Below, piece by piece: positions 1 to 6,090 of a DNA stretch of 6,636 nucleotides. The position numbers were made by a program, and so were the translations under genes. Under the pieces are notes generated by a model. The model ran no database searches. It saw only the letters and a list, made by a program, of their open reading frames with translations, and was not told where the DNA came from. The number at the start of each line of letters is the position of its first letter. Position 1 is the stretch's first letter. Source of the DNA: UBA8403 sp964455155 (lineage in GTDB: Bacteria; Bacteroidota; Bacteroidia; Cytophagales; Amoebophilaceae); contig CAYVYH010000036.1 of assembly GCA_964455155.1 (NCBI GenBank), positions 1-6,636 on the forward strand, given 5' to 3'.

Positions 1-103
1 GCCAATGTGCGTAAAAATATTGTCAATTTTATATTGCCCCTCTGGCTCTGGGGAATACCTCAAAATGACCCCCAAAAAAGCGCCACAGGGGATCGTGCAC
101 CTT

Positions 104-1135
104 TTACGCAAAGGACTTTACTTTTGCCAGAAGCGCTTGTACCATATTCTTGGAACCAATGTACAGTGGCACACGTTGATGGATAGCTTGTGGCCGCATA
201 GTCAGTATGGCTTGCTGTCCGTTGCTGGCTGCACCGCCGGCTTGCTCAGCTATGCAGGCTAAAGCATTACACTCGAGTACTAGCCTCAGCCTTCCTTCAG
301 GGTTTTTGTGAGTGGGGGGATATAAATAGATGCCTCCTTGACTCAAATGTCTGTGAAAATCAGCTACTAAGGCCCCCATATACCGCGCAGCATAACCATC
401 ACGCCTACATCGTCGAATATAATGCTGTACATAGTCAGGGAAAATGTCAAAGTAACCATCGTTGATGGCATAGCTTATGCCATCTTGGGGCATTTGTATC
501 CCTTGGTGAGTTAAAAAAAAATCCCCCACAGCGGGCTCGTAGGTAAAGCCGTGTACACCATGGCACGCCGTGTAAACGAACATGGTGGAGGTGCCGTACA
601 GGATATATCCAGCAGCAAGTTGTTTTTTCCCTGCTTGCAAGACGTCTTCTTGTTGAATGGGTGTGTATGAGGGGGAACGACGTTGGTACACAGAAAATAT
701 GGTGCCGATAGCAGCATTCGCATTGATATTAGAGGACCCATCTAGGGGATCGAGCGCGATGATGTAGCTTCCGCAGTTGTTGGGAAATGTGATGATGGTT
801 TCTGCTTCTTCTGACATCACTGCGCATACTTCCTCTGTTGTTGCGAGTATATGTATAAAACAGTCATGCGCCATCACATCGAGCTTTTGCTGCGCATCGC
901 CAGAAAAGTTGTAAGTCCCTTGGTTACCCATCATGCCTACAAGGCCTAGTTTTCTGACTACCTCGTTGATCATTTTACTGGCCGCAGCAATGGCGCGCAG
1001 TATACGTGGCAAAGATTTGGGGATATCAGGAAGTTGATGTTGCTCTTCTCGCAAGAACTGAGCTAAAGAAGGCCCTAAATCAGGTATGATATCGTTAGGC
1101 TTTTTGTGCATAAACATGATGGCTCGATACGGCAC
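104..1135 (-). CDS. fbp: Class I fructose-1,6-bisphosphatase
   Basis: Cytosolic enzyme that hydrolyses fructose 1,6-bisphosphate to fructose 6-phosphate and phosphate, the committed step of gluconeogenesis. The 343 residues align end to end with E. coli Fbp (332 aa) as I remember it. GDAQQKLD lies at 79-86, the metal-site segment SEE at 108-110, the signature DPLDGSSN at 129-136 followed by GTIFSVY at 144-150, then AAGYILYGTSTM near 174-185, LVADFHRHL near 256-264, and GGIYLYP and the LECN-AEQAGG segment near 267-301. All expected catalytic segments are present, so it should be active. The longest frame begins with GTG at 1135. In-frame ATGs at 1117 and 1111 are equally plausible, because homologues begin 12-20 residues before the LGEF-like segment (here SLAQFL, 23-28) and no ribosome-binding site decides. 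The gene is transcribed away from lysC. I found no convincing terminator downstream. Confidence 0.96.
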   Translation of the reverse strand: MPYRAIMFMHKKPNDIIPDLGPSLAQFLREEQHQLPDIPKSLPRILRAIAAASKMINEVVRKLGLVGMMGNQGTYNFSGDAQQKLDVMAHDCFIHILATTEEVCAVMSEEAETIITFPNNCGSYIIALDPLDGSSNINANAAIGTIFSVYQRRSPSYTPIQQEDVLQAGKKQLAAGYILYGTSTMFVYTACHGVHGFTYEPAVGDFFLTHQGIQMPQDGISYAINDGYFDIFPDYVQHYIRRCRRDGYAARYMGALVADFHRHLSQGGIYLYPPTHKNPEGRLRLVLECNALACIAEQAGGAASNGQQAILTMRPQAIHQRVPLYIGSKNMVQALLAKVKSFA

Positions 1136-1154
1136 TATGCATGATCAAATTCTA

Positions 1155-1173
1155 AAAGCTACCGCGTAGCTTT
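1155..1173. promoter_or_regulatory. 19-bp palindrome in the fbp/lysC divergent promoter gap
   Basis: AAAGCTAC-CGC-GTAGCTTT is a perfect 8-bp inverted repeat with a 3-base centre, inside the 68-bp gap between the two divergent starts (1136-1203). The position suits an operator acting on one or both genes. No regulator family is identified, and chance occurrence cannot be excluded. A TTTG at 1189-1192, 11 bases before the lysC start, resembles part of the Bacteroidota -7 element, but no matching -33 element is visible. Confidence 0.4.
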
Positions 1174-1203
1174 ACATCGCAGTAGTAGTTTGTGACATAG
1201 TAT

Positions 1204-2484
1204 ATGAAAGTATTTAAGTTTGGTGGTGCTTGTTTACAGCATCCCGAATCAGTGAGGAAGCTTGAGCAATTGATCGCATCAGAGCAATCCCGCCCTTTAA
1301 TCGTCGTGGTCTCAGCTATGGGCAAAACTACTCAAGGTTTGGAAGACATCTTCCAAAAGAAGGTAGCTGCCCAGCCCTATGACGTGGCTATACAGCATCT
1401 CTATCAGTTTCACCAAGATATCATCGATCATCTCTTGCTCCACCTGCGACAAGAAGCGTACTGTGCATTGGCACGATGGCAAGAACAGCTTGTAGCAACA
1501 CTTTCCCACGTAACAGCCGACGATGCACTGTCAGACAAACTTTATAGCAAGGTAGTGGCCGGAGGAGAACTAATCGCCTCTCAACTCATTAATTGCTATT
1601 TACAAGAAAGAAACGTGATTTGTGCATGGCTAGATGCTAGGAAATGTATTAAGACCAACGGCGCGTTTTGCAACGCACAGGTTGATTGGGCGGCTACCCA
1701 ACATTGGGTTAAAGCAAGCATGGGGCCTCTTTTGAAGAAAAATCAAGTCGTACTTACGCAAGGATTTATTGGAAGTAATGACAAAGGAGAAACTACGACC
1801 TTAGGCAAGGAAGGGTCTGATTTCACGGGTGCTATTCTGGCCGCTACCCTGGGAGCACAGTCCTTAACTATCTGGAAGGATGTACCAGGGATTATGAGTG
1901 CAGATCCCAAGTTGTTCAAACAGGTAACTAAGTTTGAGCATATCTCTTACAGAGCCATGGCCGAAATGGCCTTTTACGGAGCCAAAGTCTTGCACCCCCA
2001 AACTATACAACCCTTGGCTACGCACCATATTCCGCTTTATATCAAGCCCTTCCATCGTTCCCATGAAACAGGAACAGAAGTCGCCGATGGGCTTGCTCGA
2101 GTAGGACACCCTATCTACACCTTACGGAAAGACCAAACGCTGGTTCAACTCAGTCTGGAAGGCTTAACATTTTTTGACGAGGAACATCTGCGGGAAGTGT
2201 TTCATCAGCTCATGCACCACAACGTGCATACAAACATGCTGGAGAGGAGTGCGTACACGCTGTCCATCTGCCTGGATGCCGGCCACAGAGGATTTATCGC
2301 TCTGTTAGCAGCACTGAACCAGAAATTCAGGACACACTGTCATGCACGAGTGCACCTGCTAACGGTTATTGGAAAGGACGAGCGCCTACCTGACACATTC
2401 CTACAAGGTAAGACGACCCTACTGTCACAACAAAATGGAGACGTCTGTCAGGTAGCATTTCAGCATCAACAAGAGGAAATGTAA
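1204..2484 (+). CDS. lysC: Monofunctional aspartate kinase (aspartokinase)
   Basis: Phosphorylates L-aspartate with ATP to 4-phospho-aspartate, the first step towards lysine/diaminopimelate, threonine and methionine. The 426 residues are usual for a monofunctional enzyme. The amino-acid-kinase domain covers about 1-285: KFGG at 5-8, VVVSAMGKTT at 34-43, the GGE-S substrate segment at 120-126, TTTLG at 197-201, SDFTGA at 205-210, WKDVPGI at 224-230, ADP at 233-235 and FYGAKVLHPQT at 257-267. The C-terminal part (about 300-426) matches the ACT region of Bacteroidota aspartokinases, where end-product amino acids usually bind. Its first half is recognisable and the tail is divergent. No homoserine dehydrogenase is fused. 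KFGG is followed by A9-C10 instead of the common T-S; KFGGAS also occurs in flavobacterial enzymes. Histidine is high (about 24 residues). The ATG fits the family start; no Shine-Dalgarno sequence. Effector specificity cannot be read, and thrA-like naming is possible. Confidence 0.94.
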   Translation: MKVFKFGGACLQHPESVRKLEQLIASEQSRPLIVVVSAMGKTTQGLEDIFQKKVAAQPYDVAIQHLYQFHQDIIDHLLLHLRQEAYCALARWQEQLVATLSHVTADDALSDKLYSKVVAGGELIASQLINCYLQERNVICAWLDARKCIKTNGAFCNAQVDWAATQHWVKASMGPLLKKNQVVLTQGFIGSNDKGETTTLGKEGSDFTGAILAATLGAQSLTIWKDVPGIMSADPKLFKQVTKFEHISYRAMAEMAFYGAKVLHPQTIQPLATHHIPLYIKPFHRSHETGTEVADGLARVGHPIYTLRKDQTLVQLSLEGLTFFDEEHLREVFHQLMHHNVHTNMLERSAYTLSICLDAGHRGFIALLAALNQKFRTHCHARVHLLTVIGKDERLPDTFLQGKTTLLSQQNGDVCQVAFQHQQEEM

Positions 2485-2524
2485 AAGGGCCAGGGCGCCG
2501 CACGACACCACTCAAAATACAGCC

Positions 2525-2746
2525 CTAGTATTCGTCCTCAGGAAAGAAGAAATCTTCCTTAGTAGGATAATCAGGCCATATCTCCTCGATGTTATCGTAG
2601 GGCTGCGCATCGTCCTCTAGGCTCTGCAGGTTTTCTTCCACCTCCAACGGAGCTCCCGAACGTTTTGCGTAATCAAGAAGCTCTTCTTTTGTGGCCGGCC
2701 AAGGAGCATCATCTAGCCAAGAAGCCAACTCAAGGGTCCAGTACAT
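2525..2746 (-). CDS. DUF2795 domain protein, small and acidic
   Basis: A 73-residue protein that I recognise as the short DUF2795 protein conserved across Bacteroidota. Seen here are the opening MYWTLELASWL, the DAPWPATKEELLDYAKRSGAPLEV core at about 13-36 and the acidic, aromatic end IEEIWPDYPTKEDFFF at about 54-69. The biochemical function is unknown to me. The protein is strongly acidic and has no signal peptide, membrane segment or cysteine, so it should be a soluble cytoplasmic protein. Length and both termini fit family members as I remember them, so it is complete. Its stop lies 40 bp from the convergent lysC stop. It is 208 bp downstream of rnhB on the same strand, a gap with two palindromes that suggests its own promoter rather than an operon. 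No Shine-Dalgarno sequence precedes the ATG. Confidence 0.88.
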   Translation of the reverse strand: MYWTLELASWLDDAPWPATKEELLDYAKRSGAPLEVEENLQSLEDDAQPYDNIEEIWPDYPTKEDFFFPEDEY

Positions 2747-2775
2747 GGGAACTTGTTTTGGTTATTAAATTGAGT

Positions 2776-2785
2776 AAACCGGTTT
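2776..2785. promoter_or_regulatory. Short perfect palindrome before the DUF2795 gene
   Basis: AAACCGGTTT is a perfect 10-bp palindrome 29 bases upstream of the DUF2795 start on the minus strand. It may be one half of a composite operator with the longer palindrome at 2799-2817. A palindrome this short is weak evidence alone. Confidence 0.25.
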
Positions 2786-2798
2786 TGTAATTAGTTAG

Positions 2799-2817
2799 CA
2801 TTCGTTTCAAACGAATG
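2799..2817. promoter_or_regulatory. 19-bp palindrome upstream of the DUF2795 gene
   Basis: CATTCGTTT-C-AAACGAATG has perfect 9-base arms around one central base. It lies 52 bases upstream of the DUF2795 start and 138 bases beyond the rnhB stop. The one-base centre and the lack of a following T-tract on the minus strand fit a protein-binding site better than a terminator. As RNA it could still form a 7-bp stem with a 5-base loop. No regulator is identified. Confidence 0.42.
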
Positions 2818-2954
2818 TAAACTTAATATTTTTACCACATTACAAGCAATAGGCGGTAATATCAATTTTACGCTCCGAGGACCTGGTGCTGTAACCATTG
2901 TCTGGGTCTAGTCGGTAGTGCTTGCGTCAGATACTCGACTTAGCTGTGTCTACC

Positions 2955-3554
2955 TTACCTGGTAGTTGAATCATTGGATGGCGCAAGTCGAAAACTACGG
3001 CGGTGGTGCGGCGTAGTCCCCAACGTTTGTATAGCTCGGCGATGTGTGCGTGTGGGATACCCTACATTGCTCTCCCAGCCATAGCCGGGGAAGTCTTGTG
3101 CCAGTTGTTGCATCATCGCATCCCGGTGCGTCTTAGCTAGCACGGAGGCAGCAGCAATGGGTGCCAAATTGGCATCGCCCTTGACAATGCATCGGTGTGG
3201 TATGTTGGGATAGGGCCGAAAGCAGTTGCCATCGATGAGCAACAGGGCGGGTAGCGGCTGTAGCCATGCAATGGCACGATGCATGGCCAAGTATGAGGCT
3301 TGTAAGATGTTGTACCGGTCAATTTCTTGTGTGCTTGCTTCCCCCACGGCCCAAGCCACCGCTTGCTGCCGGATAATCTTGCTGAGTAGTTGTCTTTGTG
3401 CTGATGTCAGCTGCTTGGAATCATTGAGTAGGGGATGAAAAAAGTTTTTTGGCAAGATGACTGCTGCTGCCACTACTGGACCGGCGAGGCACCCCCGTCC
3501 TACTTCATCGCAGCCTGCTTCTATTAGCGTATCAGAAAAGAAAGGTTGTAGCAT
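2955..3554 (-). CDS. rnhB: Ribonuclease HII
   Basis: Cuts the RNA strand of RNA-DNA hybrids and removes misincorporated ribonucleotides from DNA; cytosolic and metal-dependent. From the ATG at 3554 it is 199 residues. Family segments in order are GCDEVGRGCLAGPVVAAAV near 14-32, LNDSKQLT near 43-50, LLIDGN near 105-110, KGD near 125-127, AAASVLAKTHRD near 134-145, and YGWESNVGYPT with HHRRSF near the end. The DEDD residues are D16, E17, D108 and D127, matching E. coli D16, E17, D108 and D126. Bacteroidota homologues begin with ML about 13 residues before GCDE, which supports 3554. An in-frame ATG at 3593 would add MSRSISM and six more residues (212 aa); its upstream bases are more A/T-rich, so it remains possible. 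No Shine-Dalgarno sequence is visible at either start. Confidence 0.94.
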   Translation of the reverse strand: MLQPFFSDTLIEAGCDEVGRGCLAGPVVAAAVILPKNFFHPLLNDSKQLTSAQRQLLSKIIRQQAVAWAVGEASTQEIDRYNILQASYLAMHRAIAWLQPLPALLLIDGNCFRPYPNIPHRCIVKGDANLAPIAAASVLAKTHRDAMMQQLAQDFPGYGWESNVGYPTRTHRRAIQTLGTTPHHRRSFRLAPSNDSTTR

Positions 3555-3701
3555 ACTGAGAGTATGGCATGTCATGGAGATACTCCGGGACATATTTGTT
3601 GAGAAAGAACGTCATTTCTGCTGTGGCAAAGTACTGTGTTCAACGCTCATCCCCCACTGTGCAGACACGGTCGAGGAGGGCCCCAGGCTAATCCTGCTGT
3701 G

Positions 3702-3741
3702 CAGCACCCACAATCATTGTTGATGACCGTTGTGGTGCCTG
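3702..3741. repeat. Imperfect inverted repeat (hairpin)
   Basis: CACC(C)ACAA at 3705-3713 pairs with TTGTGGTG at 3730-3737 with one bulged base. The inner TCAT (3714-3717) pairs with ATGA (3723-3726) around a 5-base loop, and CAG (3702-3704) pairs with CTG (3739-3741) outside, with C3738 bulged. About 15 pairs form with bulges. Function unknown. Confidence 0.35.
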
Positions 3742-3775
3742 TGGTATCGCTACTAAGTTAACCTGTACTGTTACT

Positions 3776-3797
3776 ATGCTACTAGGGCCTATAGCAT
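3776..3797. repeat. 22-bp near-palindrome (hairpin)
   Basis: ATGCTA (3776-3781) pairs with TAGCAT (3792-3797), and the inner TAG (3783-3785) pairs with CTA (3789-3791) around GGC, leaving one bulged C at 3782. It sits 35 bases from the hairpin at 3702-3741, in the rnhB-groES gap. No T-tract follows on either strand, so a terminator role is not supported. Confidence 0.4.
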
Positions 3798-3895
3798 CCC
3801 ACCAGCGCAAGTGAACCTTGTATTTCCGATGAAGCAGCCAAGGAGCCTTCCGCAGATGTACGCATTGGCCTGTGATTTTTGATGTGAATAAAATG

Positions 3896-3903
3896 TAATT
3901 TTG
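3896..3903 (+). promoter_or_regulatory. Candidate Bacteroidota -7 promoter element for groES-groEL
   Basis: TAATTTTG matches the TAnnTTTG element of Bacteroidota housekeeping promoters. A TTTG at 3878-3881 could act as the -33 element, but the 14-base spacing is shorter than usual. If used, transcription would begin near 3910 and give a leader of about 150 bases carrying the hairpin at 3920-3935 and the dyad at 3986-4008. This rests on motif matching alone. Confidence 0.3.
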
Positions 3904-3985
3904 TCAGTCTCCGGCCCACCTGATCGTTTGATCAGTTTCAGATTGGGCATCCTACGGCGGTGAATTTCCTCTCGGTATGTTTTGG

Positions 3986-4008
3986 CACAGTATGTGATAT
4001 ACACTGTG
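3986..4008. promoter_or_regulatory. 23-bp dyad upstream of groES
   Basis: CACAGT (3986-3991) and ACTGTG (4003-4008) are perfect inverted arms around 11 bases, 54 bases before the groES start. This is the usual place for heat-shock control, but the sequence is not the CIRCE element bound by HrcA (TTAGCACTC-N9-GAGTGCTAA). It may be an unrelated operator, a leader hairpin, or chance. Confidence 0.35.
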
Positions 4009-4040
4009 TACGGACGGACAATCCTAAAGAATCATCTTTA

Positions 4041-4062
4041 AACCTTAAAATGTATATCAACT
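4041..4062 (+). promoter_or_regulatory. A-rich groES leader, shared with groEL
   Basis: AACCTTAAAA (4041-4050) and ATCAAC (4056-4061) stand directly before the groES ATG, with no Shine-Dalgarno sequence. groEL has nearly the same two blocks. A-rich sequence before the start is associated with efficient initiation in Bacteroidota. That this acts as a translation signal is inference. Confidence 0.4.
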
Positions 4063-4341
4063 ATGAGCAACGTACATATCAAACCTTTAGCGGATAGGGT
4101 GTTGGTCATGCCAGCTCCTGCCGAGGAAAAAACAGCAAGTGGTATCATCATTCCTGACACGGCCAAGGAGAAGCCACAGAGGGGCAGGGTGATAGCTGCA
4201 GGTCCAGGGAAAAAAGACGAACCCATGATGGTAAAGGTAGGTGATCATGTGTTGTACGGTAAATATGGAGGCACAGAGATCACCATAGAGGGCACTGATT
4301 ACCTCATCATGCGTGAGTCAGACATTTACGCAGTTATATAA
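4063..4341 (+). CDS. groES: Co-chaperonin GroES (Hsp10)
   Basis: Seven-subunit lid of the GroEL folding chamber in the cytosol. It binds the GroEL-ATP ring, closes the cavity over the unfolded client and takes part in the ATP-driven folding cycle. The 92 residues are close to the E. coli length (97). Seen are LADRVLV at 9-15, the GroEL-binding mobile loop around 17-32 with hydrophobic SGIIIP at 26-31, KPQRGRVIAAGPG at 37-49, VGDHVLYGKYGGTE at 59-72 and a C-terminal strand ending SDIYAVI. It is intact. It is the first gene of a two-gene operon, with groEL 49 bp downstream. There is no CIRCE element; the candidate promoter and dyad upstream are listed separately. Confidence 0.98.
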   Translation: MSNVHIKPLADRVLVMPAPAEEKTASGIIIPDTAKEKPQRGRVIAAGPGKKDEPMMVKVGDHVLYGKYGGTEITIEGTDYLIMRESDIYAVI

Positions 4342-4371
4342 CCTAGTGGGCTTCTCAGGAATTTAATTTTT

Positions 4372-4390
4372 AACCTAAAAAACGATCAAC
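4372..4390 (+). promoter_or_regulatory. A-rich groEL leader matching that of groES
   Basis: AACCTAAAAA (4372-4381) and ATCAAC (4385-4390) directly precede the groEL ATG. The blocks match those before groES, with the spacing two bases shorter. The 49-bp gap between the genes has no terminator and no Shine-Dalgarno sequence, so both genes are probably read from one transcript and start translation independently. Confidence 0.4.
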
Positions 4391-6025
4391 ATGGCAAAAA
4401 CTATACTGTTCGGTTCAGAAGCACGTGAAAAGCTAAAAAAAGGTGTAGACACCATGGCCAATGCGGTGAAGCTTACGCTCGGGCCCAAAGGTCGAAACGT
4501 CATTTTAGATAAGAAGTTCGGGGCGCCCAGCGTTACCAAAGATGGTATCTCTGTGGCCAAAGAGATCGAGTTGAAAGACAAGGTGGAGAACATGGGTGCT
4601 CAGCTCGTCAAGGAGGTTGCCTCTAAGACAGCAGACAGTGCTGGAGATGGTACGACTACAGCCACGCTACTTGCACAATCCATTTTTACCAACGGCATTA
4701 AGAATGTAGCTGCAGGGGCTAATCCTATGGACCTGAAGCGTGGTATAGACAAGGCTATTATAGCCGTTGTAGAGCAGCTCAAAAGAAATTCTAAGCCTAT
4801 CAGTGGCTCCAAGGAAATTGAGCAAGTAGCTACCATATCGGCCAATAACGATAGCATGGTTGGGAAGATGATTGCCGATGCTATGGATAAAGTGGGCAAA
4901 GACGGTGTCATCACGGTAGAAGAGGCCAAAGGAACAGCCACGGAAGTAAAAGTTGTGGAGGGCATGGAGTTTGACCGTGGTTACCTCTCGCCTTACTTCG
5001 TGACCAACACAGAGAAGATGGAGACCGAGCTCGACAATCCTTACATCCTGATCTATGACAAGAAGATATCTTCTATGAAGGAGTTGCTTCCCCTCTTGGA
5101 AAGCGTATCCCAGACTGGAAGGCCCTTGTTGCTCATCGCAGAAGATGTAGACGGAGAAGCCTTGGCAACGCTCGTGGTCAACAAGATACGCGGGGCACTC
5201 AAAGTAGCCGCTGTTAAGGCACCTGGCTTTGGCGATAGAAGGAAAGCCATGCTTGAAGATATAGCAGTGCTTACAGGAGGTACCCTGATTTCTGAAGAGC
5301 GTGGCTATAAGCTAGAAAACGCCACTTTGGAGTATTTGGGTACTGCCGAAAAGGTGAATATGGACAAAGAGCATACCATCATTGTGAATGGCAGCGGTAA
5401 GAAGGCGGACATCCAAGCAAGGGTCAACCAACTGAAAGTCCAAATAGAAAATACTACGTCAGACTACGATAGGGAAAAGCTCCAAGAGCGTCTGGCCAAG
5501 CTTTCAGGTGGCGTAGCTATCCTCTACATCGGAGCAGCTACCGAGGTTGAAATGAAGGAGAAAAAAGACCGCGTAGATGATGCCTTGCATGCTACCAGAG
5601 CAGCTGTACAAGAAGGCATTGTGCCAGGAGGAGGTGTTGCTCTCATCCGCACTATGGGTGCCCTGAAGGATGTTCAAGTAGATAACGAGGACCAAGCCAC
5701 CGGTGTTTCTATCGTTGAGGCTGCCTTAGAGGCTCCGTTGAGAACCATCGTAGCCAATGCTGGAGGAGAGGGATCTATCGTTCTACAGCGTGTCAGGGAA
5801 GGCAAGGGAGACTTTGGATACAATGCCCGAACAGATGAGTATGAGAATCTGTACGAAGCAGGTGTTATCGATCCTACCAAAGTGACTCGGTTGGCATTAG
5901 AGAACGCAGCGTCCATCGCTTCTTTGCTCCTAACTACCGAGTGTGTGGTAGCAGAGGAACCAGAAGACGAAAAATCTGCTCCCTCGATGCCTGCGATGGG
6001 TGGTGGCATGGGCGGTATGATGTAA
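4391..6025 (+). CDS. groEL: Chaperonin GroEL (Hsp60)
   Basis: Fourteen-subunit ATP-driven folding chamber that works with GroES in the cytosol. The 544 residues match the family length (E. coli 548) and start at the canonical MAK. The equatorial domain shows LGPKGRNVILD at 30-40, TKDG with D51, the ATP-site GDGTTTATLLAQ at 85-96 with D86, and D397 in RVDDALHATRAAV, equivalent to the E. coli catalytic D398. VPGGG is at 411-415. The apical domain holds EGMEFDRGYLSPYF at 190-203, and DVDGEALATLVVNKIRG and KAPGFGDRRKAMLEDIAVLTGG at about 252-297. The tail ends in the Gly-Met repeat GGGMGGMM. All key residues are intact, with no frameshift. Conservation is much higher than in the neighbouring lysC and fbp, as expected. 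A strong hairpin terminator follows 28 bp after the stop. Confidence 0.99.
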   Translation: MAKTILFGSEAREKLKKGVDTMANAVKLTLGPKGRNVILDKKFGAPSVTKDGISVAKEIELKDKVENMGAQLVKEVASKTADSAGDGTTTATLLAQSIFTNGIKNVAAGANPMDLKRGIDKAIIAVVEQLKRNSKPISGSKEIEQVATISANNDSMVGKMIADAMDKVGKDGVITVEEAKGTATEVKVVEGMEFDRGYLSPYFVTNTEKMETELDNPYILIYDKKISSMKELLPLLESVSQTGRPLLLIAEDVDGEALATLVVNKIRGALKVAAVKAPGFGDRRKAMLEDIAVLTGGTLISEERGYKLENATLEYLGTAEKVNMDKEHTIIVNGSGKKADIQARVNQLKVQIENTTSDYDREKLQERLAKLSGGVAILYIGAATEVEMKEKKDRVDDALHATRAAVQEGIVPGGGVALIRTMGALKDVQVDNEDQATGVSIVEAALEAPLRTIVANAGGEGSIVLQRVREGKGDFGYNARTDEYENLYEAGVIDPTKVTRLALENAASIASLLLTTECVVAEEPEDEKSAPSMPAMGGGMGGMM

Positions 6026-6053
6026 TCAACTACCCTATGTTGTGTTGCAGCTG

Positions 6054-6090
6054 TCAAAGAACCTGGGTCCGGAAGGCCCAGGTTCTTTGA
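6054..6090 (+). terminator. Hairpin terminator of the groES-groEL operon
   Basis: TCAAAGAACCTGGG (6054-6067) pairs perfectly with CCCAGGTTCTTTGA (6077-6090) over 14 bp. A G-U pair and a C-G pair extend the stem inwards to a 5-base loop (CGGAA). The lower stem is A-rich on the 5' side and T-rich on the 3' side, so the T-tract is part of the stem. The same symmetry would give A/T runs for transcripts arriving from the other strand, so it may work in both directions. Confidence 0.85.

Larger units (their letters stand above)
3555..4062. other. 508-bp divergent intergenic region between rnhB and groES
   Basis: No gene is supported here. Open frames are short and unrecognised. The longest on the minus strand (71 codons, 3789-4004) has no homology I know and no initiation signal. 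The region holds two imperfect hairpins (3702-3741, 3776-3797), a Bacteroidota-like -7 box (3896-3903), a 6-bp hairpin CTGATC-GTTT-GATCAG (3920-3935) and a dyad (3986-4008). It is long for a promoter gap, so it could be a long groE leader, an unrecognised small RNA, or decayed coding sequence. Confidence 0.5.

Noticed and set aside
30..103. Possible fbp terminator (CCCC/GGGG pairings at 37-53 and 70-91)
   Set aside because: Stems are only 4 bp with large loops or mismatches, and no T-tract follows in the right orientation.
5..262. 85-codon plus-strand open frame at the left edge
   Set aside because: Its second half runs antisense to the conserved 3' end of fbp, it has no recognisable domain and no initiation signal.
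2950..2965. CTACC/GGTAG hairpin at the rnhB stop codon as a terminator
   Set aside because: Only 5 bp, overlaps the stop codon and has no T-tract.
3457..3723. 88-codon plus-strand frame
   Set aside because: About a third of it is the reverse of the catalytic N-terminal part of rnhB, and the protein is of no recognisable type.
3789..4004. 71-codon minus-strand frame upstream of rnhB, with a passing look of a zinc-finger transposase start
   Set aside because: The expected Cys pairs are missing, nothing else in the frame matches a family I know, and it covers the likely groES promoter region.
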